A stretch of DNA of 64,000 nt from Adiantum capillus-veneris (GCA_014529385.2 CM043959.1:3884358-3948357), one strand, 5' to 3'. Positions 10,574-21,426 are shown, numbered from the stretch's first letter. Made by a program: numbers and translations. The notes: generated by a model not told the origin, from the letters alone.

Positions 10574-12552
10574 AATGAAATGAAATGAAATGAAATGTTA
10601 TATTAACGTCTTCAAAAGGCCAAAGTGACCTATGAGACCAGAAAGTTACAATGTGGTGGATCTGATACAAAGTCAGAGTCAGGGTAACAAGATGACAACA
10701 ATGACAAAAAATGAAATGACAAATGTCACAATAAAATACTATGGAATCCTAAACTACTAGGTGTGAACAGCAGCTAGCTGGGATAGCTAGATCACAAGAG
10801 ATCCAGCATCGGTCGCTGGCGGATCTCATCAATCTCCTCCATGGTCAGTAGTCTGACCGAGCGTCGTGCATGTCGAGCCAAAGTGATCCGAATCCTCTGA
10901 TGCAGCCTCCGCCGATGCTGTGTAGTCCTCCGCAGTCGTGGGCGTCTAGATCTTCCAAGCTCAGTCGCTCGGTCGATCAATGTGCCTCTGGTGTGAGACG
11001 ACGAGCTCTGCTGTGGTAGTAACTCCTCCGGGTGTCCAGTGGCAGCTCTAAAGAAATCTGTGATCTGTCTCTGGGACTGGCTAGCCTCTCCTCTCATTAG
11101 GCTCTCTCTGTGTCTGCGTAGCTCGAGCAAAAAAAAACCCAAGCATCTCTGATCCTCGTACTGCATGACTCTGGAGAATGGTCCAAAGCCCTCTCTGAAC
11201 AAGCAATGGAAGCGGCCTTGTATCTCGTAGTAGACGGGGCAGTGGCATGTGTAGTGCAACTCTGTCTCAGGCTCAATGTCACACAGGGGGCATGTCCTGG
11301 CCTCTGCTGGTACTCCACTGTATCTCCCAGTCTCGATCCGCAGCTGGTGTGAAGATGTACGTATCTGGCCGATAGTACATCGTATCCCCCGAGACAAGTG
11401 GGTGTCCATGTATCTCGGCCTCGTCACAAAGCCATCAACCGTAAGCTGGAGGAGATGCTCTCTGTAGAAAGCCATCTTCGTGCCCAGCTCCTGTGCTGGC
11501 TGTATCCATGTCCTCCTCGTGTCTAGCTGAGTCAAGTCCTGGCGGATGAGCCTGGTGATCTCGGACTGTGTAAGAGTCAGAGAGGGTGCATCCAGTGAGT
11601 ATTGGAAGGGAGGCAATGTGTCTACGCTGAACCCATGCGCCTGAAACCATGATGTCATCTCCCCGTACCAGCATGTTGTATCTCCCTGCATGGCTAACTG
11701 TCGAGAGGACTCAAGTGCAAGGCGGGCATATCTGTCTCTGGGAAGTTCCCACATGCGGTGTATGAAGGAGACCGATCTGGTGAGCGCCTCAACCACTAGT
11801 GGGGGGGCAGCTAGCTCTGCTCGAACAATAGCACGTGGTACTGAGGCCTTGGCTCTAATGAGCCGCGAGATCATAGAGACCGGAGGCTTCTCCATGTCCC
11901 CCCATCCATCACTACGGCCTGTCCTCCCGTGATGATCTAATGAAGGTCCCCAGATCTCAACTCCATAAAGTAATGCAGAAGCCACCAGAGTGTCAAAGAG
12001 CCAGAGCTTCGTCCTAGGCTCCTGAAATTGAACCTGTGAACACATCCTTTCCAATCTACCCAATGCTGCATGGGCTCTGGTCAGTCTAGTCTCTGCTACC
12101 CTCCTCAATGAAAATGCTGGCCCACTAAAAACCACTCCGAGGTAAGTGTACACATCTGTATACTCCACAGCCTCCTGGCCGTATGTGAATGCTGGTGCTG
12201 ACCTCCTGATCCACTCTGGGGTGGTATTAAATACCATGACCTTGGTTTTACCAAGGTTGACGGACAAACCACTTTCCTGAGCAAACCTATTCAAAGCATC
12301 CAAGTGACGTTGCATCCCCTCCGGAGAGTCCGAGATCAACACAATATCATCAGCATATAACAATAATGGAATCCATGTCCCTGCCAGCTGTGCACCTCTA
12401 TCACCATCTCTCTCAATGTAGTCAGAAACCGCATCCACATACATACCAAATAGAGTAGGAGAGAGCGGGCAACCCTGCTTCACCTCAATAGTGGAGTGAA
12501 TCGGTGTGGATAGACCCTCTGAGGTGCGTACCTGCCCCACTACTGACCTGAG
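10574..12552 (-). mobile_element. 5'-truncated LINE retrotransposon
   Basis: The element runs on the minus strand from a truncated 5' end inside a GA tract (12549-12574) to a 3' tail of about five TTTCA units (plus strand TGAAA at 10574-10597). The 3' untranslated region is about 195 bp. GA runs border both ends (10565-10573 and 12549-12574), so it inserted into a GA microsatellite and any target duplication is hidden in it. The endonuclease and most upstream reverse-transcriptase motifs are gone, as in typical 5'-truncated LINE copies. Its GC content is clearly higher than that of its neighbours. Confidence 0.8.
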
Positions 12553-12594
12553 AGAGAAAGAGAGAGAGAGAGAGATCCAGAAAGGGCTCCTCAT
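10792..12594 (-). CDS. LINE ORF2 C-terminal part: reverse transcriptase and zinc-binding region
   Basis: A single open frame of 600 codons; the first about 14 residues (SLSLSFSL) come from the bordering GA repeat, so LINE homology begins near residue 15. Seen motifs: KQGCPLSPTLF at about 39-50 and the catalytic LLYADDIVLIS at about 77-87. Then come SGLSVNLGKTKVMVF and YTYLGVVFS (thumb region), a long C-terminal extension, and near residue 445 a CPLC...ETELHYTCHCP zinc-binding motif (CCHC). A reverse transcriptase copies element RNA at the nicked target. The upstream AP endonuclease and palm motif A are missing, so this copy cannot move alone. The frame is free of stops over 1.8 kb, so insertion is recent or the copy is under little decay. 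There is no evidence for host use. Confidence 0.85.
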   Translation of the reverse strand: MRSPFWISLSLSFSLRSVVGQVRTSEGLSTPIHSTIEVKQGCPLSPTLFGMYVDAVSDYIERDGDRGAQLAGTWIPLLLYADDIVLISDSPEGMQRHLDALNRFAQESGLSVNLGKTKVMVFNTTPEWIRRSAPAFTYGQEAVEYTDVYTYLGVVFSGPAFSLRRVAETRLTRAHAALGRLERMCSQVQFQEPRTKLWLFDTLVASALLYGVEIWGPSLDHHGRTGRSDGWGDMEKPPVSMISRLIRAKASVPRAIVRAELAAPPLVVEALTRSVSFIHRMWELPRDRYARLALESSRQLAMQGDTTCWYGEMTSWFQAHGFSVDTLPPFQYSLDAPSLTLTQSEITRLIRQDLTQLDTRRTWIQPAQELGTKMAFYREHLLQLTVDGFVTRPRYMDTHLSRGIRCTIGQIRTSSHQLRIETGRYSGVPAEARTCPLCDIEPETELHYTCHCPVYYEIQGRFHCLFREGFGPFSRVMQYEDQRCLGFFLLELRRHRESLMRGEASQSQRQITDFFRAATGHPEELLPQQSSSSHTRGTLIDRATELGRSRRPRLRRTTQHRRRLHQRIRITLARHARRSVRLLTMEEIDEIRQRPMLDLL

Positions 12595-13098
12595 GCTAAT
12601 AACAAACTACTCATACAAGTGACCAAGGGTGGTCCGGCATAGAACTGACATGCCTCAAAGGATAGACCCAAGGTACACACAACTGGTACTGCTACTACCA
12701 TCTCCTCCTGCACATGAGACCACTGGCCCCCTATGAAAGCAAGGCTTTGGTGGAACTTCTCTTGGCAAGAGGGCTGATCTAGAAGGAGAAGGAATTGGAT
12801 CAAGGCTACCCATGGTGGCTGCTCTATGGAGATCATGGATCTCCTCCTCCCCTAGCCCTGCACCAAGATGGAGTTGCTCTACGTCTGCATGATCATAGCA
12901 CCTCCATGCATCTGCCCTGAGAAGGAAAAACTCAAGGGAGATACCCTAATGCCCATCGCAACTACCGATCACCAGCTACTGGTGACCACAACTGCATGGG
13001 CTGTCGTGGACGCTAGGCATCCTGCCCAAAAACGCTAGGCATCTGCCCAAGGGCCACCCCAAGGCTGCCCACAAGGGACACTCGGCACCACAAGGCCT
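12595..13098. other. Unassigned sequence
   Basis: One 81-codon minus-strand frame (12836-12591) has no recognisable feature. No element boundary was found. Confidence 0.3.
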
Positions 13099-13694
13099 GT
13101 GTTGCTAAATTAGCTTTATCTAGCAAAAATATAATTCTAAATGAATTATTCGATTTATACGTGAAAGGGTTTTCTAGCTTAAGACACCAGGAAAAATAAT
13201 TCTAAATGAATTATTGGAATTACAAGTGAGAGATTGAGACATCCTAGTACAGATATTTCTACTGCGTCATTCAAAGTAATAACGGGAGCACTATAAACAG
13301 GGATATCTGTAGGGCCACCAAGAACGGGTACTACCAATGCGTCAAATCGGATGGGTAATAGGAAGCATCGGGGAAGTATTCAACCATCCAGGAACAGGCA
13401 TCTCTAATGCATCACAGGATGGGTGACATAGAGCATCGCGAAGGAGACTGTACCATTAGTTCCCTGAGAAAGGACCAGGTGATGGGTATTCCTTATGCGA
13501 CATAACATGGGTCACGAGAGCATCGTGAAGGGAATATTCTATGTCAGGAGGAAATTCCGAACCTAGTTAGAATTGTGCACAAGAAATAAGCAAGCCCTTA
13601 AATCCCTGGATACAGTCTCATGCACAATTAACATAGACCTCTTCACAGAAAAGCATTTGCTTTCTCGAAATGCGATCCCTTTCTCAAAAAGTGA

Positions 13695-13740
<46 letters not shown>

Positions 13741-13821
13741 GTATCACGTGGCTTCAATATTAAGTGATAAATTCTATTCATCCGAGTACATTTTATATTG
13801 TTATGTGCTCCCGTTTGTGAT
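13099..13821 (+). repeat. Possible Copia-type LTR with internal tandem repeats
   Basis: The segment begins TGTTGCTAAATTAGC and ends just before a primer-like AGTGGTATTAGAGC at 13822. Inside are two copies of AATTCTAAATGAATTATT (about 13136 and 13200) and three diverged repeats with an ATGGGT...AGCATCG core (13300-13540). A (CA)n-(TA)n microsatellite follows at 13694-13741. The boundary calls are tentative because the CA end is not clean. Confidence 0.35.
13694..13741. repeat. (CA)n(TA)n compound microsatellite
   Basis: About 13 CA/AC units pass directly into about 10 AT units. Confidence 0.95.
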
Positions 13822-13965
13822 AGTGGTATTAGAGCATGGTCTCCTCTCTCTCTGTAGAGGACAACTCTAGGAAGATACGGGAAGACAGTGGTATCAGAGC
13901 ATGGTCTCCTCTCTCAATGTAAAGCTGGACATCTCTGGGAAGATACGAGAATAAGCCATGACAAG
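13822..13965 (+). repeat. Tandem duplication of a primer-site-bearing segment
   Basis: AGTGGTATTAGAGCATGGTC at 13822 and AGTGGTATCAGAGCATGGTC at 13890 are followed by the same CTCCTCTCT...GGAAGATACG sequence. The unit is about 68-75 bp. The second copy has the canonical primer-site sequence. Confidence 0.7.
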
Positions 13966-14597
13966 CCAAGAGAGAAGCAAGCAGGCGGAACCTCGGGATC
14001 TACAGGAAATCCAAAAAAAGGGTTAATAGGGTGAAAGAGCACCAAAGGCCCAGTAGGGCCATGGGGAAAACCTGGGAAGGCCTACAAGAGCTTGATGGCC
14101 ATGGAACTATGCCAAAACCCCGAGCTAAACATGGCTAAATAAATCTAGACATGAGAAAACTACCTCACTCCCACCGAATCCAAAGAGATGCCATAACTAT
14201 TACAAGGACCAGCTGTGAAGAGGAATAAAATGTGCTGCAAGGAGGGTTCCATAGAGGCTGAAAAAAATCCTGTCGACAGTGGTTGATTAAAGCACCTCTG
14301 TAGGGGCCTAAGGACAATTGGGGTAGGTACAGCTGCATACACGGCAGCAGAAAATTAAAACTTCATGCTAATTAGTTGCAGAGGATAGCCATGCAAATGG
14401 AGGCCCCAAAGTGGGCACTCCAAAGTCCAAACACATAGAGTATAGGCTGATGCAAAACGCCGCAAATAGAGCAATCAAATCTCTCCCAGGAGTCTCCAAT
14501 GTCATGTTGAACGGTCTTCAAGTTGTCCTCACCTTCCGTTCTGTAATACCATGAAGGAGACATGAGAAGCACAAGACATGGGGACAGACACCAAGGG

Positions 14598-14601
<4 letters not shown>
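13966..14601. other. Unassigned sequence
   Basis: No supported gene. Short open frames on the minus strand at 14160-14342 and 14372-14716 show no family motif, and the second reads through the GA microsatellite. Confidence 0.3.

Positions 14602-14659
<58 letters not shown>
14602..14659. repeat. (GA)n microsatellite
   Basis: About 29 uninterrupted AG units. Confidence 0.97.
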
Positions 14660-14660
<1 letters not shown>

Positions 14661-14789
14661 ACTCGATCTAATACAAGGTACACATGAGGGCCACTTATAT
14701 GGCCCAAACAGTGCACTCAACTATCAGGCCAAAAACTGGCGCCAGGACAATATGTTGCTTCTAAATGTTCATGCAAGGTAGCTCAATGG

Positions 14790-15090
14790 AAAACCCCTTG
14801 AACAACGTAATACCTTGCTCGAAGACCTTGGTATGGCGTGCGAAACCTTTAGAAGGACCTCCAAGGTGCAACTTTGACATGCATCAAAATTGACACATTT
14901 GACAACATCCGTGCCACTCTGGCTCATTTTATGTGGCGGACCAAATTGTAGAAATGGCTTAAAAGCCAGAAAAGAATTTTATTCCATTGTTTGCAAACAG
15001 CTGCAGGCCTGAGGATTGAGGGTTTCAAGCAAGACCTTGACATTGGATTGCCAGGTCTAATCATAGTCGTGATTAGTCAATAGCATTGAA
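14790..15090 (+). pseudogene. Possible plant LINE reverse-transcriptase C-terminal relic
   Basis: In one plus frame the sequence reads KIDTFDNIRATLAHFMWRTK, then after a stop WLKSQKRILFHCLQ and GLRIEGFKQDLDIGL. This resembles the end of plant LINE/RTE reverse transcriptases, where an F-x-W motif precedes W-x-x-x-C/L-x-P and G-G-L-x-I-x-x-x-x-x-x-N. The match is by memory of the pattern, short and broken, so it is tentative. It lies within the intron following cyclophilin exon 3. Confidence 0.3.
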
Positions 15091-15502
15091 CTCTCCACTC
15101 TCTTCCTCTAGAGTTGATCTGCCAAGACAGTAGGCTCTTCGAAGTCCACAAATCCCCAAACTGTCACCTAAAAAATCAATCGTTTTAGCACTTTTTGACC
15201 TTTTCTCTCTCTTCACGCAGCCATTGGTCAACCGAGGGTCTATGGTCTCAGCTGTACACTATCGATAACAGACTTCACATCAAATAGAGCTTTAGCTCCA
15301 CTTCCATATACTGATCAAAACGGGCAAAGGCTACTAGTGTGACATTAATCTCATTGTTAAGGATTTACTACTCATCATATAAAGTGCTAATCTGCTCTTT
15401 GATGAACATACGTGTACCCAAAAAACGTCCCGTTTTTTACAGAAAATTTAAGAATAGGTTGACAGCAAGATATCTTAACAAAAAATGACAGGGGCCACCA
15501 AC

Positions 15503-15588
15503 CTGTGGGTGACAAAGTTTTCCACAGTCTTAGGAGTTCTGTCCTTAAACAGCTGCAAATGTATTGGTCCTCTCGATGTGTTCAACAC
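15503..15588 (-). CDS. Cyclophilin (CYP21-4-like) exon 3: start of PPIase domain
   Basis: Minus-strand exon of 86 bp. It is bounded by an acceptor TTTGTTTTTCCAG before GTGTTGAAC and a donor CCCACAG/GTTGGT. It encodes VLNTSRGPIHLQLFKDRTPK then TVENFVTH, the first strands and helix of a cyclophilin-type peptidyl-prolyl cis-trans isomerase fold; PKTVENF is a family hallmark. The fold isomerises X-Pro bonds. It starts in phase 0 and ends with two bases of the next codon. Exon 2 precedes it by an 88-bp intron. The active-site exons (the FHR and QGGD motifs would follow) were not found between here and the left edge, so they lie past a further long intron or off the window. Confidence 0.85.
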
Positions 15589-15676
15589 CTGGAAAAACAA
15601 ATTGTTAATGTCTAGAGCCCTCTCCAAGAATGAATCAGGTAACTGGTAGAAAAATGTTAAATGCTAAGAGCAATAC

Positions 15677-15721
15677 CGCATACTGTGAGGAGCCTGTTAC
15701 TGAGGTCTCATAATCATATTC
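15677..15721 (-). CDS. Cyclophilin (CYP21-4-like) exon 2
   Basis: A 45-bp exon encoding EYDYETSVTGSSQYA. It has an acceptor CATGCTTGCAG directly before it and a donor GCG/GTATTG after it. It is in phase 0 at both ends, so it joins exon 3 as SSQYA-VLNTSRG; this matches the plant CYP21-4 pattern in which a short linker ending in YAV leads into the ETSKG-type strand. The exon is tiny, but its splice sites and the fit to exon 3 support it. Upstream lies the very long intron that separates it from exon 1. Confidence 0.65.
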
Positions 15722-15839
15722 CTGCAAGCATGGCCATACACGCAAACACAAGCCACAATCATTTAAGTAGTCGCCAACTTTGCAAAAATATAGATTTCTT
15801 AGACTACCTCAAAAAATTCATGCATCACTTGGAGGTCTA

Positions 15840-16190
15840 GCAAAAAATTATTTTTGTGACATGGGTCCTTTTGGATGGGCATAATGTGATGTTATGTTGT
15901 TTTCTAAGCGACAGCTTACTCCCTGACAAACAATGCCAATCACAGTTTCCTGACAGCCATAAAGCCATGTCATTGGCATTGGCATATATGCATTGTGCTA
16001 ATAAAAATTCAATGCAAAACTGTTCTCTGCAGAGCACTCTGCTTGCAGAAAGAAGGTCTGCAGCAATCTCTCTTTTCGAGATCTAGTTTCTTTTGACCAT
16101 AATGCGTTGTTATGTTGTGTTTTAAGCAACAGCTTACTCCTCATAACAGATGCAGTGATTTTCTGACGCGGCCATCAAGCTGTTATGGGG
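15840..16190. repeat. Local imperfect direct repeat
   Basis: GCATAATGTGATGTTATGTTGTTTTCTAAGCGACAGCTTACTCC-like sequence at about 15870-15923 recurs at about 16097-16141 (ATAATGCGTTGTTATGTTG, then TTTTAAGCAACAGCTTACTC). The repeats are about 225 bp apart and their origin is unknown. Confidence 0.6.
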
Positions 16191-16329
16191 CTGCTTAGTT
16201 TTCCTGGTTTTTCCTAGGGGCGGTCCACAGAAAGTAAGCTGTTTTGTGGCTGTGCACTGCCTTTGGTGAGGTCGTTCTCTCAGTTTGATTGCTCCCTTTC
16301 AGGCGACTTAGAGCCTGATTGACGATACT

Positions 16330-16783
16330 TGATCACCCTAGCTCTCATCTTTCATGCCAATGGGATTAGCCAAGAGACTCCCGTATGGTAAGGCGAGTGA
16401 GGAAGACTTGTACACTCGTACGACAACAGTATTACTAGCTAGGCTTACATAGACATGTTCAAGAGAATTGACTCCCCCAAGGCTTTGATTTATAGGCCCT
16501 TAGCCTCTTGCTTTTACAAGTGCTCCAAAGCAGAAAAGTTGGTGCTGTTAAAAAGTGGCGGCCCCAAAAGCTCAAAAAGTCGATGATTTCAATAATTGGT
16601 CCAAGAGCAGCAATGTCCCAACTACCACATCATTAATCTGTACGGCCCCACGATTTGCACCACAAATCGTTGCAGGCTGGTGTCGCTAGAATTGAATCCC
16701 TCGTTCCGGTGCAAGACTACCTCGGCTCATACTCTTCTTCCTCGGGTCCTTAGGATCATGCAGCGTCATCCATTTGAGACATA
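16330..16783 (-). repeat. Gypsy-type 3' LTR fragment with polypurine tract
   Basis: The minus strand has TTTAAGAGGGGGGCTA (about 16781-16796) before TGTCTCAAATGG, the form of a polypurine tract and LTR start. A TATA-like CCTATAAATC lies near 16490. The block with CTCTTGCTTTTACAAGTG recurs at 17640-17665. The 3' end is unclear. Confidence 0.45.
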
Positions 16784-16799
16784 GCCCCCCTCTTAAAGA

Positions 16800-17595
16800 A
16801 AAGTCATCACCCTCCATTACATTGCACAAAGAAATCCAATTCTTGAGCAAACGCTGACTTCATGCAAGCATGCCAATGACCATCCTTGCTAGATAGTACA
16901 TTCTCCAGCATGCGTCCAAACAAAATCCAGTTCCACATTGTATCTAGTCGTCTCATCCTTTTCAATACCCTTGATATTTCAAAATGAAGATCTGCCTCCT
17001 TTTCAGGAGTCTTGAAATCCCAAAATGATGACCTACCTAGTTCTGTTCTTTTGAACTCTTGATGAAATAAGTTTACAATCCATCCAGCTTATCTCATCCG
17101 GAACTTTTGATGCAATAGAGTTAAATTATCAGAAAGTATCCTTCACAGACGCAATACAATGCCATGCTATTGCCATAGACGCATAATCTCATAGATGCAT
17201 AACTCACACATGCATTCACAGAAACGTGAATACATAAACTCTATCTGCTTAGAGCGGGTACATTGTGCGGACCCTAGACTCTTGCCAATCGTACAGAAAG
17301 CCATCTGCTGCCGTAGGGCTCATCGAGAGGATCAATCGTTGTTGCAAAACTCTCCAAATTCTCAACCATTTCTCAAAATTCTCACCCGTGGAAGAGAGAT
17401 TTCGCTAAAAAGCGTGCCATTTTGGGCTTTTTAAGAGCACAGACGCATCTATCTAGCCCTTAAATTGATGTATACATGATTTACCAAGTTGGCTCACACT
17501 CCTCCATACGCTTTTGTGACCGTCAACCCTTGGTCAACAACTTAAGGTGTTGAGTACAACAACCGAGAAGAGCACTTATCCAAAGTTTGCAATTG
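16800..17595. other. Unassigned decayed sequence
   Basis: No gene recognised. Phrases such as CATCTCATCC/GGAACTTTTGATGCA echo the 2.9-3.0 kb region, so it is probably the eroded 3' part of a Gypsy relative. Confidence 0.3.
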
Positions 17596-17599
17596 CACA

Positions 17600-18060
17600 A
17601 GTCTGACAATGACTCCCCTAAGGCTTTTTATTATAGGCCTTTGGCCTCTTGCTTTTACAAGTGTTCAAACGCAAAACCAAAAGACTTGGGCATCCCATGA
17701 TATCTAACAATTTGTGCAATAAATACTTTGGCCAGACATCGGCCTTCACCATCTTCTTCACTAGTATAAAGTGAGCCTCTTTGTTAAATCCATCCACTAT
17801 CATCTAGATGTCATCATGCCTACCTTGAGTCTTTGGAAGATCAAATATGAAATAAATAACAATACTCTCTTATGGTGTATCTAGAATCTATAAGGCTTTA
17901 GGAGTCCTGTCACTTTGTGTCTGTTATACTTCACTATCTAACATACAATGCAAGTATGCACAAAATCATCCATATCCTTCTTGACCTAAGGCCAATAGAA
18001 GCAACTCTCAACAGCCTTGAATGTCGCTTTGATGAGGCTACAACATAGAGCACAAAGGCA
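17600..18060 (-). pseudogene. Ty3/Gypsy integrase relic
   Basis: Reading from the right, the minus strand has CFYWP*VKKDMDDFVHTCIVC, the end of the HHCC zinc-binding domain (with one stop and the last Cys changed). Then come VKYNRHK, FDLPKTQGRHDDI and MIVDGFNKEAHFILVKKMV, the start of the integrase catalytic core (D-G-F-S-K-x-x-H-F). Integrase inserts element DNA into the genome. Three stops interrupt it and the catalytic Asp/Glu part downstream is missing. Near 17600-17690 it runs into an LTR-like block shared with 16458-16540. Confidence 0.7.
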
Positions 18061-18061
18061 T

Positions 18062-18240
18062 GCCAAGAGTATGAGCCCTTGGCACATATTTAAAGGCCCT
18101 TGGCCATGAAAAGCAAGACACATGAAAAGCATCACTACTGCTTCTTCTATTGCTTCTGGGGTTTAGGCCCCTCGGCCAAGATTTGCAAGTTGGCTCGCGT
18201 CTTCAATGGCTTTACACGTTAGTGGTTTGTAACATCCCCC
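18062..18240 (-). repeat. Gypsy LTR fragment with polypurine tract
   Basis: It starts TGTTACAAACCACT on the minus strand after AAGAAGGGGGGA (18241-18252). It matches the LTR at 26.18-26.89 kb in two separate blocks (start, and the TTGGCACATATT/GCATGAAAAGCA block), so its middle is deleted. Confidence 0.65.
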
Positions 18241-18254
18241 CTTCTTGAAAAAAG

Positions 18255-18940
18255 AGTAATCGTCCGTGATTACAATATATATCTGCAAAACAACTCAAGT
18301 TAGCTCAAAAATATTGGTCATTCCGAGGGTCATTTAGTTTTCTCATTCCATATTGGATGATACTTTGGCATAGCAAAATTCTCCATCATACCCAAACCGC
18401 ACTAATCTGTAACGGGTGTCTCTATGCACTAAACTTACATACCCAGGCAATGTCACCCAATTAGGAATTTTCAGCGGTTGACACATCACAATGCAACACA
18501 AATGCTCACATATGCATGTTACAAGACACAACGAACAACGCCATTGAGCACTCTTGCGAGACAGACAATCTGTGGCATGAAGCTATTCAACGACTACCTC
18601 GTCACTCCCCTTGCAAAGCACCTAAAAAGGTCCGGGCCATGAGCTCAGAGGACTGATACAACCAAACGTTGTCGCTTGGAGGTTTCAAGCATACAACTAA
18701 ACGCTCCCCAGAGACCCGGTTTGTGGTTTTCCAACATACAATAAAATGCTCCCCAGACACTCGGTTTGCGTCATTCTGAGGTTCAAACATTATCAGACAT
18801 CAATTCTTCAAGACTCCACCCGGGAGTAAATCACAAATCATTGAAACCGGTATTAAAATCAGAGTCAAACAATTCTCAAATCGGCACCGACACAGGTTTA
18901 AAATAGATAGTATCCATTTCAAACAAATTTCAAACAGCAC
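18255..18940. other. Unassigned decayed sequence
   Basis: It lies between a Gypsy protease relic and the polypurine tract, where pol would have been. No domain is readable. A short repeat (CGCTCCCCAGA with CTCGGTTTG) occurs at about 18696 and 18750. Confidence 0.3.
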
Positions 18941-18949
18941 TTTCTCAAA

Positions 18950-20270
18950 AAAGTATCTAAATACAAAACATTTGTTCAGACGGCCGAACATAATGGTGAT
19001 TTTACCGTTCCGGATTTGGAGAGTAGCGTCATTTTGTTGTGCCAAGGCATGCTAAGAGAACGTCGCAATTGCCCAACTTCATGATGTGGAAATTAGCTTT
19101 CCCATGGTATCCTCGGATGGTCACTAGTGGAAGAGCATCAATAAGTGATACGACCTTTTGAGTTTAGCCCGTAGCTAGCTCGACCTCAAGCTTCCCACCT
19201 TGTGAATCATAGTCAAAATCCATCTGCTTGAGGAATTCGGGATAAATGAAGTTTTCGGTAGCTCTGGGATCAAAGAAGATCGGGGCTTTCAAGTCGTTGT
19301 CTTTGCCATAGGCTCGACACAATCCATAAATATAAGGTACAAGGCTAATGGCAAGTTTAGCTCTCTTAGCCGGAGGTGGCCCTTGGGATCTTTCTGCTAT
19401 CGAAGCGGGAGGTTGCTCTAGAGACGTAGAGGCTCTTTGAGGACATGTATCGAAAGTATACCCGGTTTGAAAACATTCAAAGCATCGGCCTTCTTGTCAT
19501 GAGGGTTCTCGTTGACGCTATGTCAAACAAGGCCTTTCAGGTTGGCTTTCACAAGACTCCCGCGATTTGCTCGTGGTTGTCGAGAGTTCTAATTGTTTGT
19601 AGGAGTTGCTTCTGTAGTAAACTCGAGCTTCCCTTCATAAGTTTGTAGCCAACCGCGGCATGATCCATAAGCTCTTGCATTGTTGATACCTATTTAGGCA
19701 AACAATATTCTTGTAAAGGTGATGGCAATCCAAGGTATATCACTCGCACTAGTCCTCCAAGGGAATCAACTTGAAGAGAGACAACGAAAGGTAGACGTCT
19801 ACAAACCTTTGGTTATAGTCTTCCATGTCTTTGTGGCAAGCATTTTCAAGTTGCCCCATTCTTTTCAAGTTGCCCCATTCTGACAAATATGGACTTCAAA
19901 TAGGGAAGTCATATAACTGCGTGCAAAAATTGTCTTCAAAGCTTACCATGTCCTTGCAGCATGCGGTTGTGTCGCGATTGAGCTCCACCACTGCATAGCA
20001 TTCTCTTTAAGAAATCCAACTGCTCAAGAAATCTTTGATCCTTTCGTATAGTTCCCCAAAGCATAGATGCTGAATTGTTGGAGAAACTGTAAAGCTTTCT
20101 TCCAATCTTGAACTCCAAAAAAGGTGAAAAATTTTATTGTCGTGCCACCATCTTTGAAATCCTTTGGTTGGTTAGGCGCGTACCCCGAATACGGATAATA
20201 AGGATATCCATACGAGCTCCAATCATTGTATCCTCGTGGCGGCGATGGTGGGGGAGGTGGTGGCAACAGC
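18950..20270 (-). pseudogene. Ty3/Gypsy gag and protease relic
   Basis: At the right end the minus strand reads PPPPPSPPRGYNDWSSYGYP, then KALQFLQQFSIYALGNYTKG and FLKENAMQWWSS, the capsid region of plant Gypsy Gag. Fragments VDSLGGLVRVIYLGLPS and MQELMDHAAVGYKLM follow. Toward 19.2-19.0 kb come FLKQMDFDYDSQGGKLEVEL and GNCDVLLA-like pieces of a retropepsin region. Many stops and frameshifts are present and a CTTTTCAAGTTGCCCCATTC unit is duplicated at 19846-19880. It is cut at the right by the LTR element beginning at 20271. Confidence 0.65.
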
Positions 20271-21414
20271 TGTAAGGTGCAGTGGAATGAATGTTGTTTT
20301 TTTCTCAAGATTAGTGATCTTTATTGCTCAAGGTTCCTTTTAGTTCTTTAGGGAAAGAGAGAGATTTCCGTCTTGTAGAGTGCTGTGGTCACAAACAAAG
20401 TGAGTGGATATTGTGCGTGCAAGTGAATGAGACTGAGAGAAGGAGAGAGAAGAGATACGACACCGAGAGGTGGTAAAACCCTCCTCCGAAGGCCCCACTC
20501 TCGTCGGCGAGAGTTGTCTACTTTGATTGCACGAAGGTGTACAATGAGAATGCAATGGGACTATGCCAATGACGACGACGGTGATGACGACGGCGACTTC
20601 GTGGCTGAAATCTGTAGGCTTCTAATCGTTGAATCCGGGGACTGTTTCGGTGGCTGAAAATGACTGTTTTGGCTGCGTTTTTATGGCTGAAAATGGGGGA
20701 ACATCTGCAACCAACTTGGGATGATTCTGCTACTGAGTCACATGCTGAAAAACTGCGTTTTCTGCAAGGCTGAACTGCAGATTCCCTAGCATTAGTGTTT
20801 GGGCTGAAAAACGCTGGAAAGGGGCTGAAGTCTGCTGGCGTTAGTGATGTCAAAAACGTTGATGGTAGTCCTGAGGAATATGTTGGCGATGCCAGGAATC
20901 TGCAACCACTATAGTGCTGGTGATCGATGGCGAAGGCCTGCTGTTGTAGGAAACGCCAGAGGCGAGGGGGAGATGCAAAACGCTAGAGGGTCATGAGGGG
21001 GAGGGAGGTACTGCTGAGAAGTTGCCTGTTGAGCGGGAAGCTCCTGCTGCCTCTTCTGCCAGAAAGTGCTAACTTGGGTTTGCTTATATATTAACTTAGC
21101 AAAATTGCCCTACCTACTTTTGTTGGAAAGTCACTTAAAAATAATAAGTGAAAATACCAATAAATAGGAAAATAGGCTAAATGCACTGGGAAATTCCCCT
21201 AACTGATGCTAATGGATTTTGATGGGAATTCCGATGATCATGCTGTGTGCAACCGGAGGATATGCATCTATGCTAAGTGACTGGACATGCACGGTCTACG
21301 AATAGACTCACAAAGTGCCAGATCACTGTTAATCTAGACTTGACTGAACTGACTGAACCCTGCTGTGGTGTAGCTTGTCCACGGACACATAGGGTTGGGA
21401 TGTGTCACGTGACA
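20271..21414 (-). repeat. 3' LTR of the 20.3-24.9 kb element
   Basis: Reads TGTAAGGTGC at its low end and ATGTGTCACGTGACA at its high end on the plus strand. It is aligned by eye with 23744-24899 along its whole length. Confidence 0.85.
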
Positions 21415-21426
21415 TCCCCTCAACAA

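Noticed and set aside
13563-13870. His/Thr and Tyr/Ile repeat proteins at 13.6-13.9 kb
   Set aside because: They are translations of the (CA)n(TA)n microsatellite.
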